DNA of 64,000 bases from Microbacterium sp. T2.11-28 (GTDB lineage Bacteria > Actinomycetota > Actinomycetes > Actinomycetales > Microbacteriaceae). Positions within the stretch are counted from its first letter, which is position 1, and every line of letters starts with the position of its first letter. This document shows, piece by piece, positions 32,264 through 40,464 of this stretch. Where the stretch lies: NCBI RefSeq assembly GCF_950097975.1, contig NZ_CATNHF010000012.1, forward strand, positions 62,001 through 126,000, given 5' to 3'. Position numbers and translations under genes: made by a program. Below the pieces are notes generated by a model, which was given only the letters and a program-made list of their open reading frames with translations, was not told the origin of the DNA and did not search any database.

Positions 32264-33613
32264 ATGGATCCGATCACCCAGCCGCACCGACCGCACGGGG
32301 TTGATCCGCACGGGGTCGATCCGCACGGGGTCGATCCGCACTGGGTCGAGCTCGACGCGGTCGTGACGCGTGCGGAGCACATCCGCCGCGAGATCGCGCG
32401 GCTGCACGCCGAGCGCGCGGACCTGTGCGCCGAAGCGCTCGACCTCGTGGCCGTCCGCGTCGAGCAGCGCGCCGCCGCGGGTGTGGAGCACCGCGGCGCG
32501 CTCGGCGATGACATCCCCCTGCGTGAGGTGGTCGCCGAGCTCGGCGCCGCACTGCGGGTGGGCGACCGGACCGTCCACGGCTGGCTGGACAGCGGGTCCG
32601 CCCTCGTCCACCGCTACCCCGCGACACTGCGCGCGCTCCGGGCGGGAGCGATCGACGAGCGTCACGCCGCGGCGATCCTCGACGCCGGCGCGGCCGTGGA
32701 AGACGACGGACTGCGGGCCGAGTACGAGCGCCGTGTGCTCGAGGTCGCGGTGGCGGAATCGGCCGCACGGGTGCGGGCGGCTGCGCGGACCATCGCCGCA
32801 CGACTGCAGCGCGACCTCGTCGACGACCGCCAGCGTCGAGCGCACGAACGCCGGCGCGTGCGGCTGTACGACATCGAAGACGGCCTCACCCGGCTGGTCG
32901 CCGATCTGCCCGCCGCCCTCGCGCGGGCCGCGTTCGAGCGCGTCAGCGACCTCGCAGCGGCGGTCGACGACGACGACGATGTCGACGGCGACGGGGAGCG
33001 CGACGACCGGTGCCTCGACGAGCGCCGCGCCGATGTGCTGTGCGACCTGCTGATCGGCGGCGCACCGGCCGCGCATCCCGACCTCCGCGCGGGAGGCGCT
33101 GCCGTCAGGGTCACGGTGCCCCTCCTCACCCTCGCGGGCGTCGACGACGATCCGGCGATCCTCGACGGGCACGGTCCGATCGACGCCGGAACCGCCCGGC
33201 GACTCGCGGCCGCCGCTCCGGGGTGGGAGCGTGTCGTCCAGCATCCCCTCACCGGTGAGGTGCTCGCCTGCGACCGCTATCGGCCGTCCGCCGCGCTCCG
33301 CCGGCTGATCGACGCGCGTGACGAGCACTGCCGGTGGCCGGGATGCCGTCGTGCCGCCCGCCGCTGCGACGCCGACCACACCGTCGCCTATGCCGAGGGC
33401 GGCGACACCGCGGCATCCAACCTCGCGCTCTTCTGCCGCCGGCATCACCGGCTGAAGCACGCCTCCCCGTGGCGCGTCCGGCAACTGGGCGGCGGTCGCC
33501 TCGAGTTCCGCTCGCCCACCGGACGCACCTATCTCAACGACGCTCCGACCGTCGTCGCGTTCGTGCCGCACGACCGGGTCGCGCCGGAATCCGACGACGC
33601 ACCGCCGTTCTGA
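32264..33613 (+). CDS. DUF222 domain HNH endonuclease (REP13E12-like)
   Basis: A 449-residue protein. The N terminus has a short tandem repeat (HGVDP three times, from a 15-base DNA repeat). Residues ~35-330 are the helical DUF222 domain, with an acidic insertion (DDDDDVDGDGERDD). Residues ~355-420 are an HNH nuclease with zinc Cys pairs: HCRWPGCRRAARRCDADHTV, ASNLALFCRRHHRLKH. The same architecture is encoded by the REP13E12 repeats of Mycobacterium tuberculosis and by multicopy genes in actinobacteria; biological role unsettled. It sits behind a structured leader whose last hairpin covers its ribosome binding site. Confidence 0.9.
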   Translation: MDPITQPHRPHGVDPHGVDPHGVDPHWVELDAVVTRAEHIRREIARLHAERADLCAEALDLVAVRVEQRAAAGVEHRGALGDDIPLREVVAELGAALRVGDRTVHGWLDSGSALVHRYPATLRALRAGAIDERHAAAILDAGAAVEDDGLRAEYERRVLEVAVAESAARVRAAARTIAARLQRDLVDDRQRRAHERRRVRLYDIEDGLTRLVADLPAALARAAFERVSDLAAAVDDDDDVDGDGERDDRCLDERRADVLCDLLIGGAPAAHPDLRAGGAAVRVTVPLLTLAGVDDDPAILDGHGPIDAGTARRLAAAAPGWERVVQHPLTGEVLACDRYRPSAALRRLIDARDEHCRWPGCRRAARRCDADHTVAYAEGGDTAASNLALFCRRHHRLKHASPWRVRQLGGGRLEFRSPTGRTYLNDAPTVVAFVPHDRVAPESDDAPPF

Positions 33614-33651
33614 TGCTTCATCCGAGGCGATCCCTCCGTCGGAACGTCAGC

Positions 33652-33867
33652 TCACTCGTCGTCGCCGGGTTCCCATCGCAGGAGGTCGCCGGGCTGACAG
33701 TCGAGTGCCTCGCACAGCGCGTCGAGCGTCGTGAAGCGGACCGCCTTCGCGCGCCCGTTCTTCAGCACCGCCAGGTTCGCGGGAGTGATCCCGACCCGCT
33801 CCGCCAGGGTCCCCACCGCCATCTTGCGTCGCGCGAGCATGACGTCGATGTCGATGACGATGGGCAT
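33652..33867 (-). CDS. Small XRE-type helix-turn-helix protein (YozG-like)
   Basis: A 71-residue Cro/CI-type DNA-binding protein: MPIVIDIDVMLARRKMAVGTLAERVGITPANLAVLKNGRAKAVRF spans helices 1-4, then TLDALCEALDCQPGDLL completes the domain. Such proteins usually follow a DUF2975 membrane protein gene, as here, where stop and start share one base (TGATG). Probably regulates the pair. Chain length is normal for the family. Confidence 0.9.
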   Translation of the reverse strand: MPIVIDIDVMLARRKMAVGTLAERVGITPANLAVLKNGRAKAVRFTTLDALCEALDCQPGDLLRWEPGDDE

Positions 33868-34352
33868 CAGACCACCTCGTCCAGCTCCGCACGCAGCGTG
33901 CGCGCCTCGCTCTCCCGGTCGATCGCCTGGCGCAGCAGCGCCCTCATCACGACGACGACCAGCGCGACCCCGCCGAACACGAGCGCCGCGCCGCAGACGA
34001 GGCCGACCACCCCCGGGGCCGCCTCCCCCGCCGCCATCAGCGCCGCCAGCCCGAACACGACGACCGCTGCGGCCGCGAGGGACACGATGACGGCATCCAC
34101 GTAGCCGAACGAGGACCGCGAGAACACCGACCCCTGCCGCACCTTCGTGAGCAGCTGCCAGACGCAGACTGCGATGACCTGCATCGCCCCGACGAACAGG
34201 GCGAGCAGGGTCACCAGGACCACCCGACGCCACAGCTCGGTGCCCTCGGTGTCTCGCCAGACGGCCGGAAGGATCATCGCCTCGACGATCACCGAACCGG
34301 CGAGCGCCAGCGCGATGATCCCGCGGAGGACCGCGATCGTGGGCTGAGTCAT
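33867..34352 (-). CDS. DUF2975 membrane protein
   Basis: A 161-residue protein with four predicted membrane helices: AVLRGIIALALAGSVIVEAMI, VVLVTLLALFVGAMQVIAVCVW, DAVIVSLAAAAVVVFGLAALM and GLVCGAALVFGGVALVVVVM. Between helices lies the family signature LLTKVRQGSVFSRSSFGYVDAV. ATG 34352 is preferred to an upstream GTG because AGAGG lies 8 bases ahead. Function unknown; the DUF2975-XRE pair is widespread in Gram-positive bacteria. AT-rich CGATA repeats at 34383-34402 just upstream may be the site for the XRE partner. Confidence 0.88.
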   Translation of the reverse strand: MTQPTIAVLRGIIALALAGSVIVEAMILPAVWRDTEGTELWRRVVLVTLLALFVGAMQVIAVCVWQLLTKVRQGSVFSRSSFGYVDAVIVSLAAAAVVVFGLAALMAAGEAAPGVVGLVCGAALVFGGVALVVVVMRALLRQAIDRESEARTLRAELDEVV

Positions 34353-34480
34353 GACGACACCTCTCATCGATGGACGAGAGAAATCTATCGTTTATCGATC
34401 GATCTGGCAAGCGCGCGAGCGGCGATGCGCGCGCCTGTTAGTGTTCGGGCAAGCTCTCTCCCCCGACGACAGAGGACCCC

Positions 34481-35140
34481 GTGAGCGACTCCGTGACTCC
34501 CCCCGAGCCCGCGTTCCACACCGCCCAGGCGCCGCCCCCGGCGCGACCGATCCGCGGGCTCGCGGCCGCGGTCCGCTGGCTGATCGTCGCCGCCGCCGCG
34601 ACCGCGGTTCTCACGATCGCCGTCGAGCTCTACGGCATCGTCGCGATCGACGCATTCCTCTCGGGCTCCGCCGAGCTCGGGGCGCTCGAGGCGTACGACG
34701 GCATGTTCCTGGGCGTCGCGATCCTGTCGCTGCTCGTGGTCGTTCCGGCCGGCATCTGCTGGGCCGTGTGGCAGTATCGCGCGGCCGCGTCGCTTCCCGC
34801 CGGGTCGGTGCGCCGCTCCCCCGGCTGGCACGCAGGGTCGTGGTTCATCCCGATCGTCGCGTGGTGGTTCCCGCTCCAGAACGTCTCTGATCTCGCCGGA
34901 GCGTCGCGTGCCGCACTGCGCCCGCCGATCCTCGGCGTGTGGTGGACGCTGTGGCTCGCATCCAGTGTCATCGGCACCGTCGGCGCGATGGTCATGCCGT
35001 CCTCGACTCTCCAGGAGATCGCCGCCGCCTCCGTCGTCTCCATCGTGAGCGAGGCGGCGCTCCTGGCCGCCGCTCCCCTCGCGTGGCTCATCGTCACGCG
35101 CATCACCGACGCGATCGAGCCCCAGCCGCCGGCACGGTGA
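34481..35140 (+). CDS. DUF4328 membrane protein
   Basis: A 219-residue protein with a proline-rich cytosolic start and four predicted helices. The family signature GWHAGSWFIPIVAWWFPLQNVSDLAGAS lies between helices 2 and 3. DUF4328 proteins occur in actinobacteria and myxobacteria without known function. GTG 34481 has AGAGG 6 bases upstream. Its 3' end overlaps the WYL regulator by 38 bases in convergent orientation. Confidence 0.88.
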   Translation: MSDSVTPPEPAFHTAQAPPPARPIRGLAAAVRWLIVAAAATAVLTIAVELYGIVAIDAFLSGSAELGALEAYDGMFLGVAILSLLVVVPAGICWAVWQYRAAASLPAGSVRRSPGWHAGSWFIPIVAWWFPLQNVSDLAGASRAALRPPILGVWWTLWLASSVIGTVGAMVMPSSTLQEIAAASVVSIVSEAALLAAAPLAWLIVTRITDAIEPQPPAR

Positions 35141-36107
35141 CCGCAGCCGCGTACCGTCCGGCGAGGGTCGCGAAGGCGGCGCGGAGCTCGGGCGGTCCGA
35201 CCACGTCCATCGCCGCCTCGAACCGTCCGAACCACGCGGCGAGGGATCCCCACGACCACGACCCCGCCTCCAGCGTGCAGGTGTGCTCGTCGATCGCGGT
35301 GACCCGTCCTTCGCCGGCGAACGGCCGCACCTCGGGGGCCGGAAGGTGGAGGACGACGCTGCCGCGGCAGGGCCATTCGTTCACGTCCGAGCCCCGGAAG
35401 CGCGCAGCGACGAACTCGCCGACGTCGCCGCCCGGGACGGTCCGCGGCGCGAAGCGCGCTCCGTGGGGGATGCGCGGGCGGATGCGATCGGCACGGTAGA
35501 GCCGCCAGTCCTCACGGTCGAGGTCCCACGCGACGAGGTACCAGCGGCCCTCTGACGTGAGGAGGTGGTGGGGTTCGGCCCGCCGAGGAGTGAGCGTCTC
35601 CGTCTCCGCGTCGGCGCCGCCTCGCCCGGGATAGTCGAAGCGCAGCGTCTGGCGATCGCGGATCGTCTGAGCGAGCGCGACGAGGACCTCCAGCGAAACG
35701 GTGGCCGGCGTCGCCTCGCCGGGCTGCCGCACCGTCGTCACCAGGAGGCCGTCGAGGCGGTGGCGAAGCCGAGAAGGCATCACCTGACGCATCGTGCCCA
35801 GGGCGCGGATCGCCGCCTCGCCGATGCCCGCACCCAGGGCCGGGGCCGTCCGCAGCGCGATCGCCACGGCGAGCGCTTGGTCGTCGTCGAACAGGAGCGG
35901 TGGCAGCTCCTCGCCGGACTCCAGCCGGTATCCGCCGTCGGGACCCCGCGTCGCATGGATGCGGTACCCCATCTCACGCAGGCGCTCGATGTCCCTTCGG
36001 ACCGTGCGATGACTGATCCCGAGCCGCGCGGCCAACACCGACCCCGGCCAGTCCCGCCGGGTCTGCAGCAGCGAGAGCACGGTGAGCAGCCTCTCCGTCG
36101 TCGCCAT
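35103..36107 (-). CDS. WYL domain transcriptional regulator
   Basis: A 334-residue regulator. A DeoR-like helix-turn-helix opens the protein (ATTERLLTVLSLLQTRRDW, LAARLGISHRTVRRDIERLREMGYRI), then the WYL domain (EPHHLLTSEGRWYLVAWDLDREDWRLYRADRI) and the C-terminal WCX region. WYL proteins sense nucleotides or nucleic acids, or act as simple metabolic regulators. It is divergent from a VOC gene with a 7-base-arm inverted repeat between them, so it likely controls that gene and itself. ATG 36107 starts right before the domain. Confidence 0.9.
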   Translation of the reverse strand: MATTERLLTVLSLLQTRRDWPGSVLAARLGISHRTVRRDIERLREMGYRIHATRGPDGGYRLESGEELPPLLFDDDQALAVAIALRTAPALGAGIGEAAIRALGTMRQVMPSRLRHRLDGLLVTTVRQPGEATPATVSLEVLVALAQTIRDRQTLRFDYPGRGGADAETETLTPRRAEPHHLLTSEGRWYLVAWDLDREDWRLYRADRIRPRIPHGARFAPRTVPGGDVGEFVAARFRGSDVNEWPCRGSVVLHLPAPEVRPFAGEGRVTAIDEHTCTLEAGSWSWGSLAAWFGRFEAAMDVVGPPELRAAFATLAGRYAAAVTVPAAGARSRR

Positions 36108-36126
36108 GCTGTTCACCCTAGATCCG

Positions 36127-36151
36127 ATATAGGCCATGAACAGACCTATAT
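36127..36151. promoter_or_regulatory. Inverted repeat between WYL regulator and VOC gene
   Basis: ATATAGG (36127-36133) and CCTATAT (36145-36151) with 11 bases between. It lies 20 bases upstream of the WYL ATG and 52 bases upstream of the VOC ATG, a natural place for the WYL operator. Confidence 0.5.
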
Positions 36152-36202
36152 GAGCGGAAGAGTCCGGACATCACCCTTCCGACCGCATCCTCCGGAGCAC
36201 AG

Positions 36203-36655
36203 ATGACCATCCAGACCACCACCCACCTCAACTTCCGCGGCGACGCGCGCCCGGCGCTCGAGTTCTACCAGTCCGTCTTCGGCGGCCATCTCGTCGTCAC
36301 CAGCTACGGCGACGCGGGCATGCCCGCCGACCTGCCCGGAGCGGACGCAGTCCTCTTCGGTCTCGTCGCCGCCGACAGCGGCTTCCGCATCATGGGCTAC
36401 GACATCCCCGGCGAGACCGAGGGAGGCATCGCCGGCGGCGGCGCGACCCGTCGCGAGCACGGCACGACGGTCACCGACCAGGCGATGTTCGTCTCCCTCG
36501 GCGCCGACAGCCTCGACGAACTGAAGGGCTACTGGGATGCACTGGCGTCCGGGGCCACGGTCGTCGAGCCGCTCGCCGCATCGGCGTGGAGCCCCGGGTT
36601 CGGCATGCTCACCGACCGCTTCGGTGTGACGTGGAGCGCCAGCGTCACCCGCTGA
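36203..36655 (+). CDS. VOC family protein (PhnB-like)
   Basis: A 150-residue protein of the PhnB/3-demethylubiquinone-methyltransferase-like VOC subgroup: TTHLNFRGDARPALEFYQSVFGG at the start, FRIMGYDIPGE, MFVSLGADSLDELKGYWDAL and the end FGMLTDRFGVTWSASV. Function of the subgroup is not settled. CCGGAG precedes ATG 36203. Divergent from the WYL regulator. Its end overlaps the MFS gene end by 11 bases, tail to tail. Confidence 0.9.
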   Translation: MTIQTTTHLNFRGDARPALEFYQSVFGGHLVVTSYGDAGMPADLPGADAVLFGLVAADSGFRIMGYDIPGETEGGIAGGGATRREHGTTVTDQAMFVSLGADSLDELKGYWDALASGATVVEPLAASAWSPGFGMLTDRFGVTWSASVTR

Positions 36656-37901
36656 CGGGTTCCGGGCCCTCGCCGTCGTGCGGGTCGGTCCGGTGGCGCA
36701 GGGGCGAGGCCCACGCGACGAGCGCCGCGATCGCGAAGAGCAGCGCGACGGGCACGAGCGCGGGCCTCTCCCCCACCACGCCGACGAAGATCCCCGCGAG
36801 CAGCGCGCCCGCGGCGGCCAGCGTCCTGTTGCCGGCTCGTCGGGTGGCGTTCGACCGACCGAGGATCCCGTCCGGGGTCAGTGTCTGCCACAGGTACTGC
36901 TCGGCGGCGTTCTCGGAGCCCATCGCCAGGCCCTGCAGGGCGAGCGCGACGAACAGCATCGCGGAACCCGCCGCGGTGCCGGGCGCCGCGACGACGAGCA
37001 GCCAGGCGATCGGGTACGCGCCGCGCGCGAGGATGATCGTGCGGCCCGCGCCGAGGCGGGTGCTGATCTGCGGGGCGAAGAAGGCGCCCACGAGGCTGGC
37101 GAATCCGAACACCGTGAGGAGCAGCCCGTAGGTGTACGCGGTGAACCCGAGTGCCCGGAGGGCGAGCAGGGACAGGACCGTCATCGCGGCACCGTTGGCG
37201 AGGAACCACACGTGCGTGGAGACGGTCAGCGGTCCGAGGATGCGCTGCCGATAGGTCCAGCGGAGTCCCTCCACGATGTCGGCCCGGAGATCGAGGCGCG
37301 TGCGGACGGCCGGTCGCTCCTGCACGCGGATGCCGGCGACGAGCACGGCGTCGACGAGATAGCTGACGGCGTTGACGACGATGGCGACGGGGGCGGAGAG
37401 GAGGCCGACGAGCGCACCCCCCACCGTGGGCCCGAGCGTCTGCGCCGCGGCATCGCTCTGGTCGAGGCGTGCGTTGGCCATGAGCAGACGGGAGCGCGGG
37501 ACGAGCCGCGGCAGGAGGGACTGGGTGGCGGCGAAGCCGAAGACGGAGAACGCGCCGAACAGCAGCAGCGCGACGATGAGCATCCACGTCTGCAGGATGC
37601 CGGTGAACCAGAGCACGGGGATCGAGCCGAGAGACAGTGCCCGTCCCACGCTCGCCCACACCAGGATCGGCTTGCGTCGCCAGCGGTCGGTGTACACCCC
37701 GGCGATCAGTCCGAGCAGCGCGTACGGCACGAACTGCGCCGCGTTCACCAGCCCCACCTCGAGCGGCGTCGCCGCGAGCAGCTGCACGACGAGCACCGGC
37801 ATCGCCACGGCGGTGACCGTCGCCCCGAACGAGCTGATGGTCGCCGCCGCCCAGTAGCGCGCGAACGCGCCGGGCGGGTGCGTCTCCGGACGATCAGGCA
37901 T
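36645..37901 (-). CDS. MFS transporter (enterobactin-exporter-like MFS_3 type)
   Basis: A 418-residue twelve-helix transporter: FARYWAAATISSFGATVTAVAMPVLVVQLL, GLIAGVYTDRWRRKPILVWAS (loop 2-3), SQSLLPRLVPRSRLLMANARLDQSDA-like segment and GPTVGGALVGLLSAPVAIVVNAVSYLVDAV. This is the EntS/macrolide-efflux type often controlled by TetR. The start ATG overlaps the TetR gene end by 8 bases, so the two form an operon. A drug or siderophore is the likely cargo. Confidence 0.88.
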   Translation of the reverse strand: MPDRPETHPPGAFARYWAAATISSFGATVTAVAMPVLVVQLLAATPLEVGLVNAAQFVPYALLGLIAGVYTDRWRRKPILVWASVGRALSLGSIPVLWFTGILQTWMLIVALLLFGAFSVFGFAATQSLLPRLVPRSRLLMANARLDQSDAAAQTLGPTVGGALVGLLSAPVAIVVNAVSYLVDAVLVAGIRVQERPAVRTRLDLRADIVEGLRWTYRQRILGPLTVSTHVWFLANGAAMTVLSLLALRALGFTAYTYGLLLTVFGFASLVGAFFAPQISTRLGAGRTIILARGAYPIAWLLVVAAPGTAAGSAMLFVALALQGLAMGSENAAEQYLWQTLTPDGILGRSNATRRAGNRTLAAAGALLAGIFVGVVGERPALVPVALLFAIAALVAWASPLRHRTDPHDGEGPEPVSG

Positions 37902-38478
37902 GCACGTGGACGGCGAGCAGAGCGTCGAGCAGGGCGGTCTGGCGCTCCGGCGGGTAGGCGTCGGGGTCGAGCACGGCCTGGACCGTCATGCCGAGGACGA
38001 ACGCGTGCAGGGTCTGCGTGATCCGATCGACGCTCTCGTCGTCGCGCTCCCCGCCCGCGAGGGAGTCCGTCACGAGGGCGGCGATCTTCTTGCGGCTGGC
38101 GCGGTATCGTTCGGCGTGCTCGGCGGCATGCCGCTCGTCGGCGAGGGCGGCATCCCACGACGAGACCCAGATGCGGTTCGCCGTGCGCGAGGCCTCGTCG
38201 AGGGGGAGCATGCCGCGCAGGGCGGCCCGCAGCGCGGCGAGCCCGGGCGGGGCCGCGGGGCGTTCGCGGGCCCCCGATCTGTCCGCCAGCAGCTCCAGGG
38301 CGAAGCTCGTCAGCTCCCGCTTCGTCGGGAAGTAGTGCGTGACGATGCCGGTGGTGCCGTCGAGTTCCCGCGCGACGGCGCGCATCGACAGTCCCGCGAA
38401 GCCGGCCTGGTCGAGGACGCGCCACACCGCCGCCGCGACATCCTCTCGCCGGCGCTGGTGCGCATCGGGCCCGGTCAC
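37894..38478 (-). CDS. TetR family transcriptional regulator
   Basis: A 194-residue repressor. The helix-turn-helix is DVAAAVWRVLDQAGFAGLSMRAVARELDGTTGIVTHYFPTKREL, an intact TetR signature, followed by a BetI-like ligand domain. The frame is open up to 38514, but a 16-base palindrome at 38496 lies in that part, so GTG 38478 is the likelier start. Overlaps the MFS gene by 8 bases and presumably represses it. Confidence 0.9.
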   Translation of the reverse strand: MTGPDAHQRRREDVAAAVWRVLDQAGFAGLSMRAVARELDGTTGIVTHYFPTKRELTSFALELLADRSGARERPAAPPGLAALRAALRGMLPLDEASRTANRIWVSSWDAALADERHAAEHAERYRASRKKIAALVTDSLAGGERDDESVDRITQTLHAFVLGMTVQAVLDPDAYPPERQTALLDALLAVHVHA

Positions 38479-38495
38479 CGGCTCAGTATGGACGA

Positions 38496-38511
38496 CATAA
38501 CGAGTGTTATG
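38496..38511. promoter_or_regulatory. TetR operator candidate
   Basis: CATAACGAGTGTTATG, 6-base perfect arms around four bases, 17 bases upstream of the chosen TetR start and 15 bases upstream of the divergent GNAT gene. Typical position for an autoregulatory TetR site that could also affect the GNAT gene. Confidence 0.6.
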
Positions 38512-38525
38512 CAAGGCTGTGGGCC

Positions 38526-39122
38526 ATGTTCCGACTCGACCTCGGCCCGAGCGCCCACCTGCGACCCCTCGAGGTCTGGCACGCCGAGGAGTTCGCCGAG
38601 CACCTCGACCGCGCGCGGGAGCACATCCGCCCCTGGGTCGGCCCCTCGTTCGTCACCACCTCCGTCGACGGTGCCGCCGCGACGCTGGCGCGCTACGCGA
38701 ACACCGCCGCCGGCGACGGAGGGCGCCTCTACGGAATCTGGGTCGACGACGTGCTGCGAGGCGGGGTGATGTTCGTGAGCTTCAGCGCGGCCGCCGGGGT
38801 GTGCGAGATCGGCTGCTGGCTCGAGCCCGCCGCCGAGGGACGAGGGCTCGTCACCCGCGCGGTCACCGCCCTCCTCGACTGGGCCCTGATCGAGCGCGGC
38901 CTCAACCGGGCCGAGTGGCGCTGTCGAGCCGACAACGTCCGCAGTGCGGCGGTCGCCGAGCGGGTCGGGATGCGCCTCGAGGGCACCCTGCGCGGGGCGT
39001 GGCTCAACGGCGGAGCCTTCCACGACAAGCAGGTGTGGGCGATCCTCCGCTCCGAGCACGCCGCCCTCCGTTCCCGGACGCCGGCGTCTGCGCCTACTGG
39101 AAGTCGCCCGCCATATCGGTGA
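38526..39122 (+). CDS. GNAT acetyltransferase (RimJ/RimL-like)
   Basis: A 198-residue GNAT N-acetyltransferase: LRPLEVWHAEEFAEHL, GCWLEPAAEGRGLVTRAVTALLDWALIERGLNRAEWRC (acetyl-CoA loop EGRGLV), DNVRSAAVAERVGMRLEGTLRGAW. Family members acetylate ribosomal protein N termini or small amines such as spermidine. ATG 38526 has only a weak ribosome site. Its 3' end overlaps the end of dnaB by 29 bases, tail to tail. Confidence 0.9.
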   Translation: MFRLDLGPSAHLRPLEVWHAEEFAEHLDRAREHIRPWVGPSFVTTSVDGAAATLARYANTAAGDGGRLYGIWVDDVLRGGVMFVSFSAAAGVCEIGCWLEPAAEGRGLVTRAVTALLDWALIERGLNRAEWRCRADNVRSAAVAERVGMRLEGTLRGAWLNGGAFHDKQVWAILRSEHAALRSRTPASAPTGSRPPYR

Positions 39123-40464
39123 AGCGGGAGAAGTGGCCCTGGAAGGCGACGGTGATCGTGTCGGTGGGGCCGTTGCGGTGCTTGGCGACGATGAGGTCGG
39201 CCTCGCCCGCGCGTGGGCTGTCCTTCTCGTACGCGGCCTCGCGGTGGAGCAGGATGACGATGTCGGCGTCCTGCTCGATCGAGCCCGACTCACGCAGGTC
39301 GCTGATCGCGGGCTTCTTGTCGGCGCGCTGCTCGGCACCACGGTTCAGCTGCGACAGCGCGATCACCGGCACCTGCAGCTCCTTGGCGAGGAGCTTGAGC
39401 GCGCGCGAGAACTCCGAGACCTCCTGCTGGCGGGACTCGACGCGCTTTCCGCTGGTCATGAGCTGCAGGTAGTCGATGACGACCATCTTCAGTCCGACGC
39501 GCTGCTTGAGCTTGCGGCACTTGGCGCGGATCTCGACGAGCGTCATGTTGGGGCTGTCGTCGATGTAGAGCGGGGCGTCGTTGATACGACCCCGCGTCGA
39601 GGCGATCGTCGTCCAGTCGCGGCTGTCGAGGTTTCCCTTGCGCATGCTCTGCAGCGGCACAGCGCCCTCGGCGCTCATGAGGCGCATGGCGATCTCGCTC
39701 TTGCCCATCTCGAGGGAGAAGAAGATCGTCGGCTGGTTGTTCTTGATGGCCGATGCCCGCGCGAAGTCGAGCGCGAGCGTCGACTTTCCCATGGCGGGTC
39801 GGGCGGCGACGACGATCATCTGGCCGCCGTGGAGGCCGTTGGTGAGCTGGTCGAGCCCCGCGAACCCGGTGGGGATGCCGGTCATCTGTCCGTCGCGGCC
39901 CCGCGCGGCCTCGATCTCCTCGACGGCGGCGTCGACGGCGATCTGGAGCGGCACGTAGTCCTCGGCCTGCTCGGCGCCGGTGACCGAGTAGATCTCGGCC
40001 TGTGCGTTGTTGACGAGGTCGAGCGCATCGCCCTGCCCGTTGTAGCCCATCTGCACGATGCGCGTGCCGGCCTCGACGAGGCGGCGCAGCAGCGCGCGCT
40101 CCCGGACGATCGAGGCGTAGTAGGCGGCGTTGGCCGCCGTGGGCACGATGGAGGTGAGCGAGTGGAGGTAGTCGGCGCCGCCGGAGCGCTGCAGATCGCC
40201 GGTCTTGATCAGCTCATCGGTGACGGCGATGACGTCGGTCGGCTCGCCGTGCGAGTACAGCGAGAGGATCGCTTCGAAGATGAGCTCGTGCTTGGGCACG
40301 TAGAAGTCGGTGCTGCGCAGCGCCTCGATGACATCCGCCACCGCGTCGCCCGACAGGAGCATGCCGCCCAGGGTGCTCTGCTCGGCGAGAAGGTCGTGCG
40401 GCGGAGTGCGATCGGGTTCGCGCCGTCCACCGAGGCGCTCTTCCGAGATGTCGGCGATCGACAT
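39094..40464 (-). CDS. dnaB: Replicative DNA helicase DnaB
   Basis: A 456-residue hexameric helicase that unwinds DNA ahead of the replication fork. The N-terminal domain (PPHDLLAEQSTLGGMLLSGDAVADV) binds primase. The RecA-like C-terminal domain has Walker A in VVAARPAMGKSTLALDFA, TIFFSLEMGKSEIAMRL, Walker B in MVVIDYLQLM, and the HRNGPTDTI loop near the end. No intein interrupts it. ATG 40464 has GGAAGGAG 7 bases upstream. In relatives dnaB follows rplI directly; here two plus-strand genes and a DnaA-box cluster separate them. Confidence 0.97.
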   Translation of the reverse strand: MSIADISEERLGGRREPDRTPPHDLLAEQSTLGGMLLSGDAVADVIEALRSTDFYVPKHELIFEAILSLYSHGEPTDVIAVTDELIKTGDLQRSGGADYLHSLTSIVPTAANAAYYASIVRERALLRRLVEAGTRIVQMGYNGQGDALDLVNNAQAEIYSVTGAEQAEDYVPLQIAVDAAVEEIEAARGRDGQMTGIPTGFAGLDQLTNGLHGGQMIVVAARPAMGKSTLALDFARASAIKNNQPTIFFSLEMGKSEIAMRLMSAEGAVPLQSMRKGNLDSRDWTTIASTRGRINDAPLYIDDSPNMTLVEIRAKCRKLKQRVGLKMVVIDYLQLMTSGKRVESRQQEVSEFSRALKLLAKELQVPVIALSQLNRGAEQRADKKPAISDLRESGSIEQDADIVILLHREAAYEKDSPRAGEADLIVAKHRNGPTDTITVAFQGHFSRFTDMAGDFQ

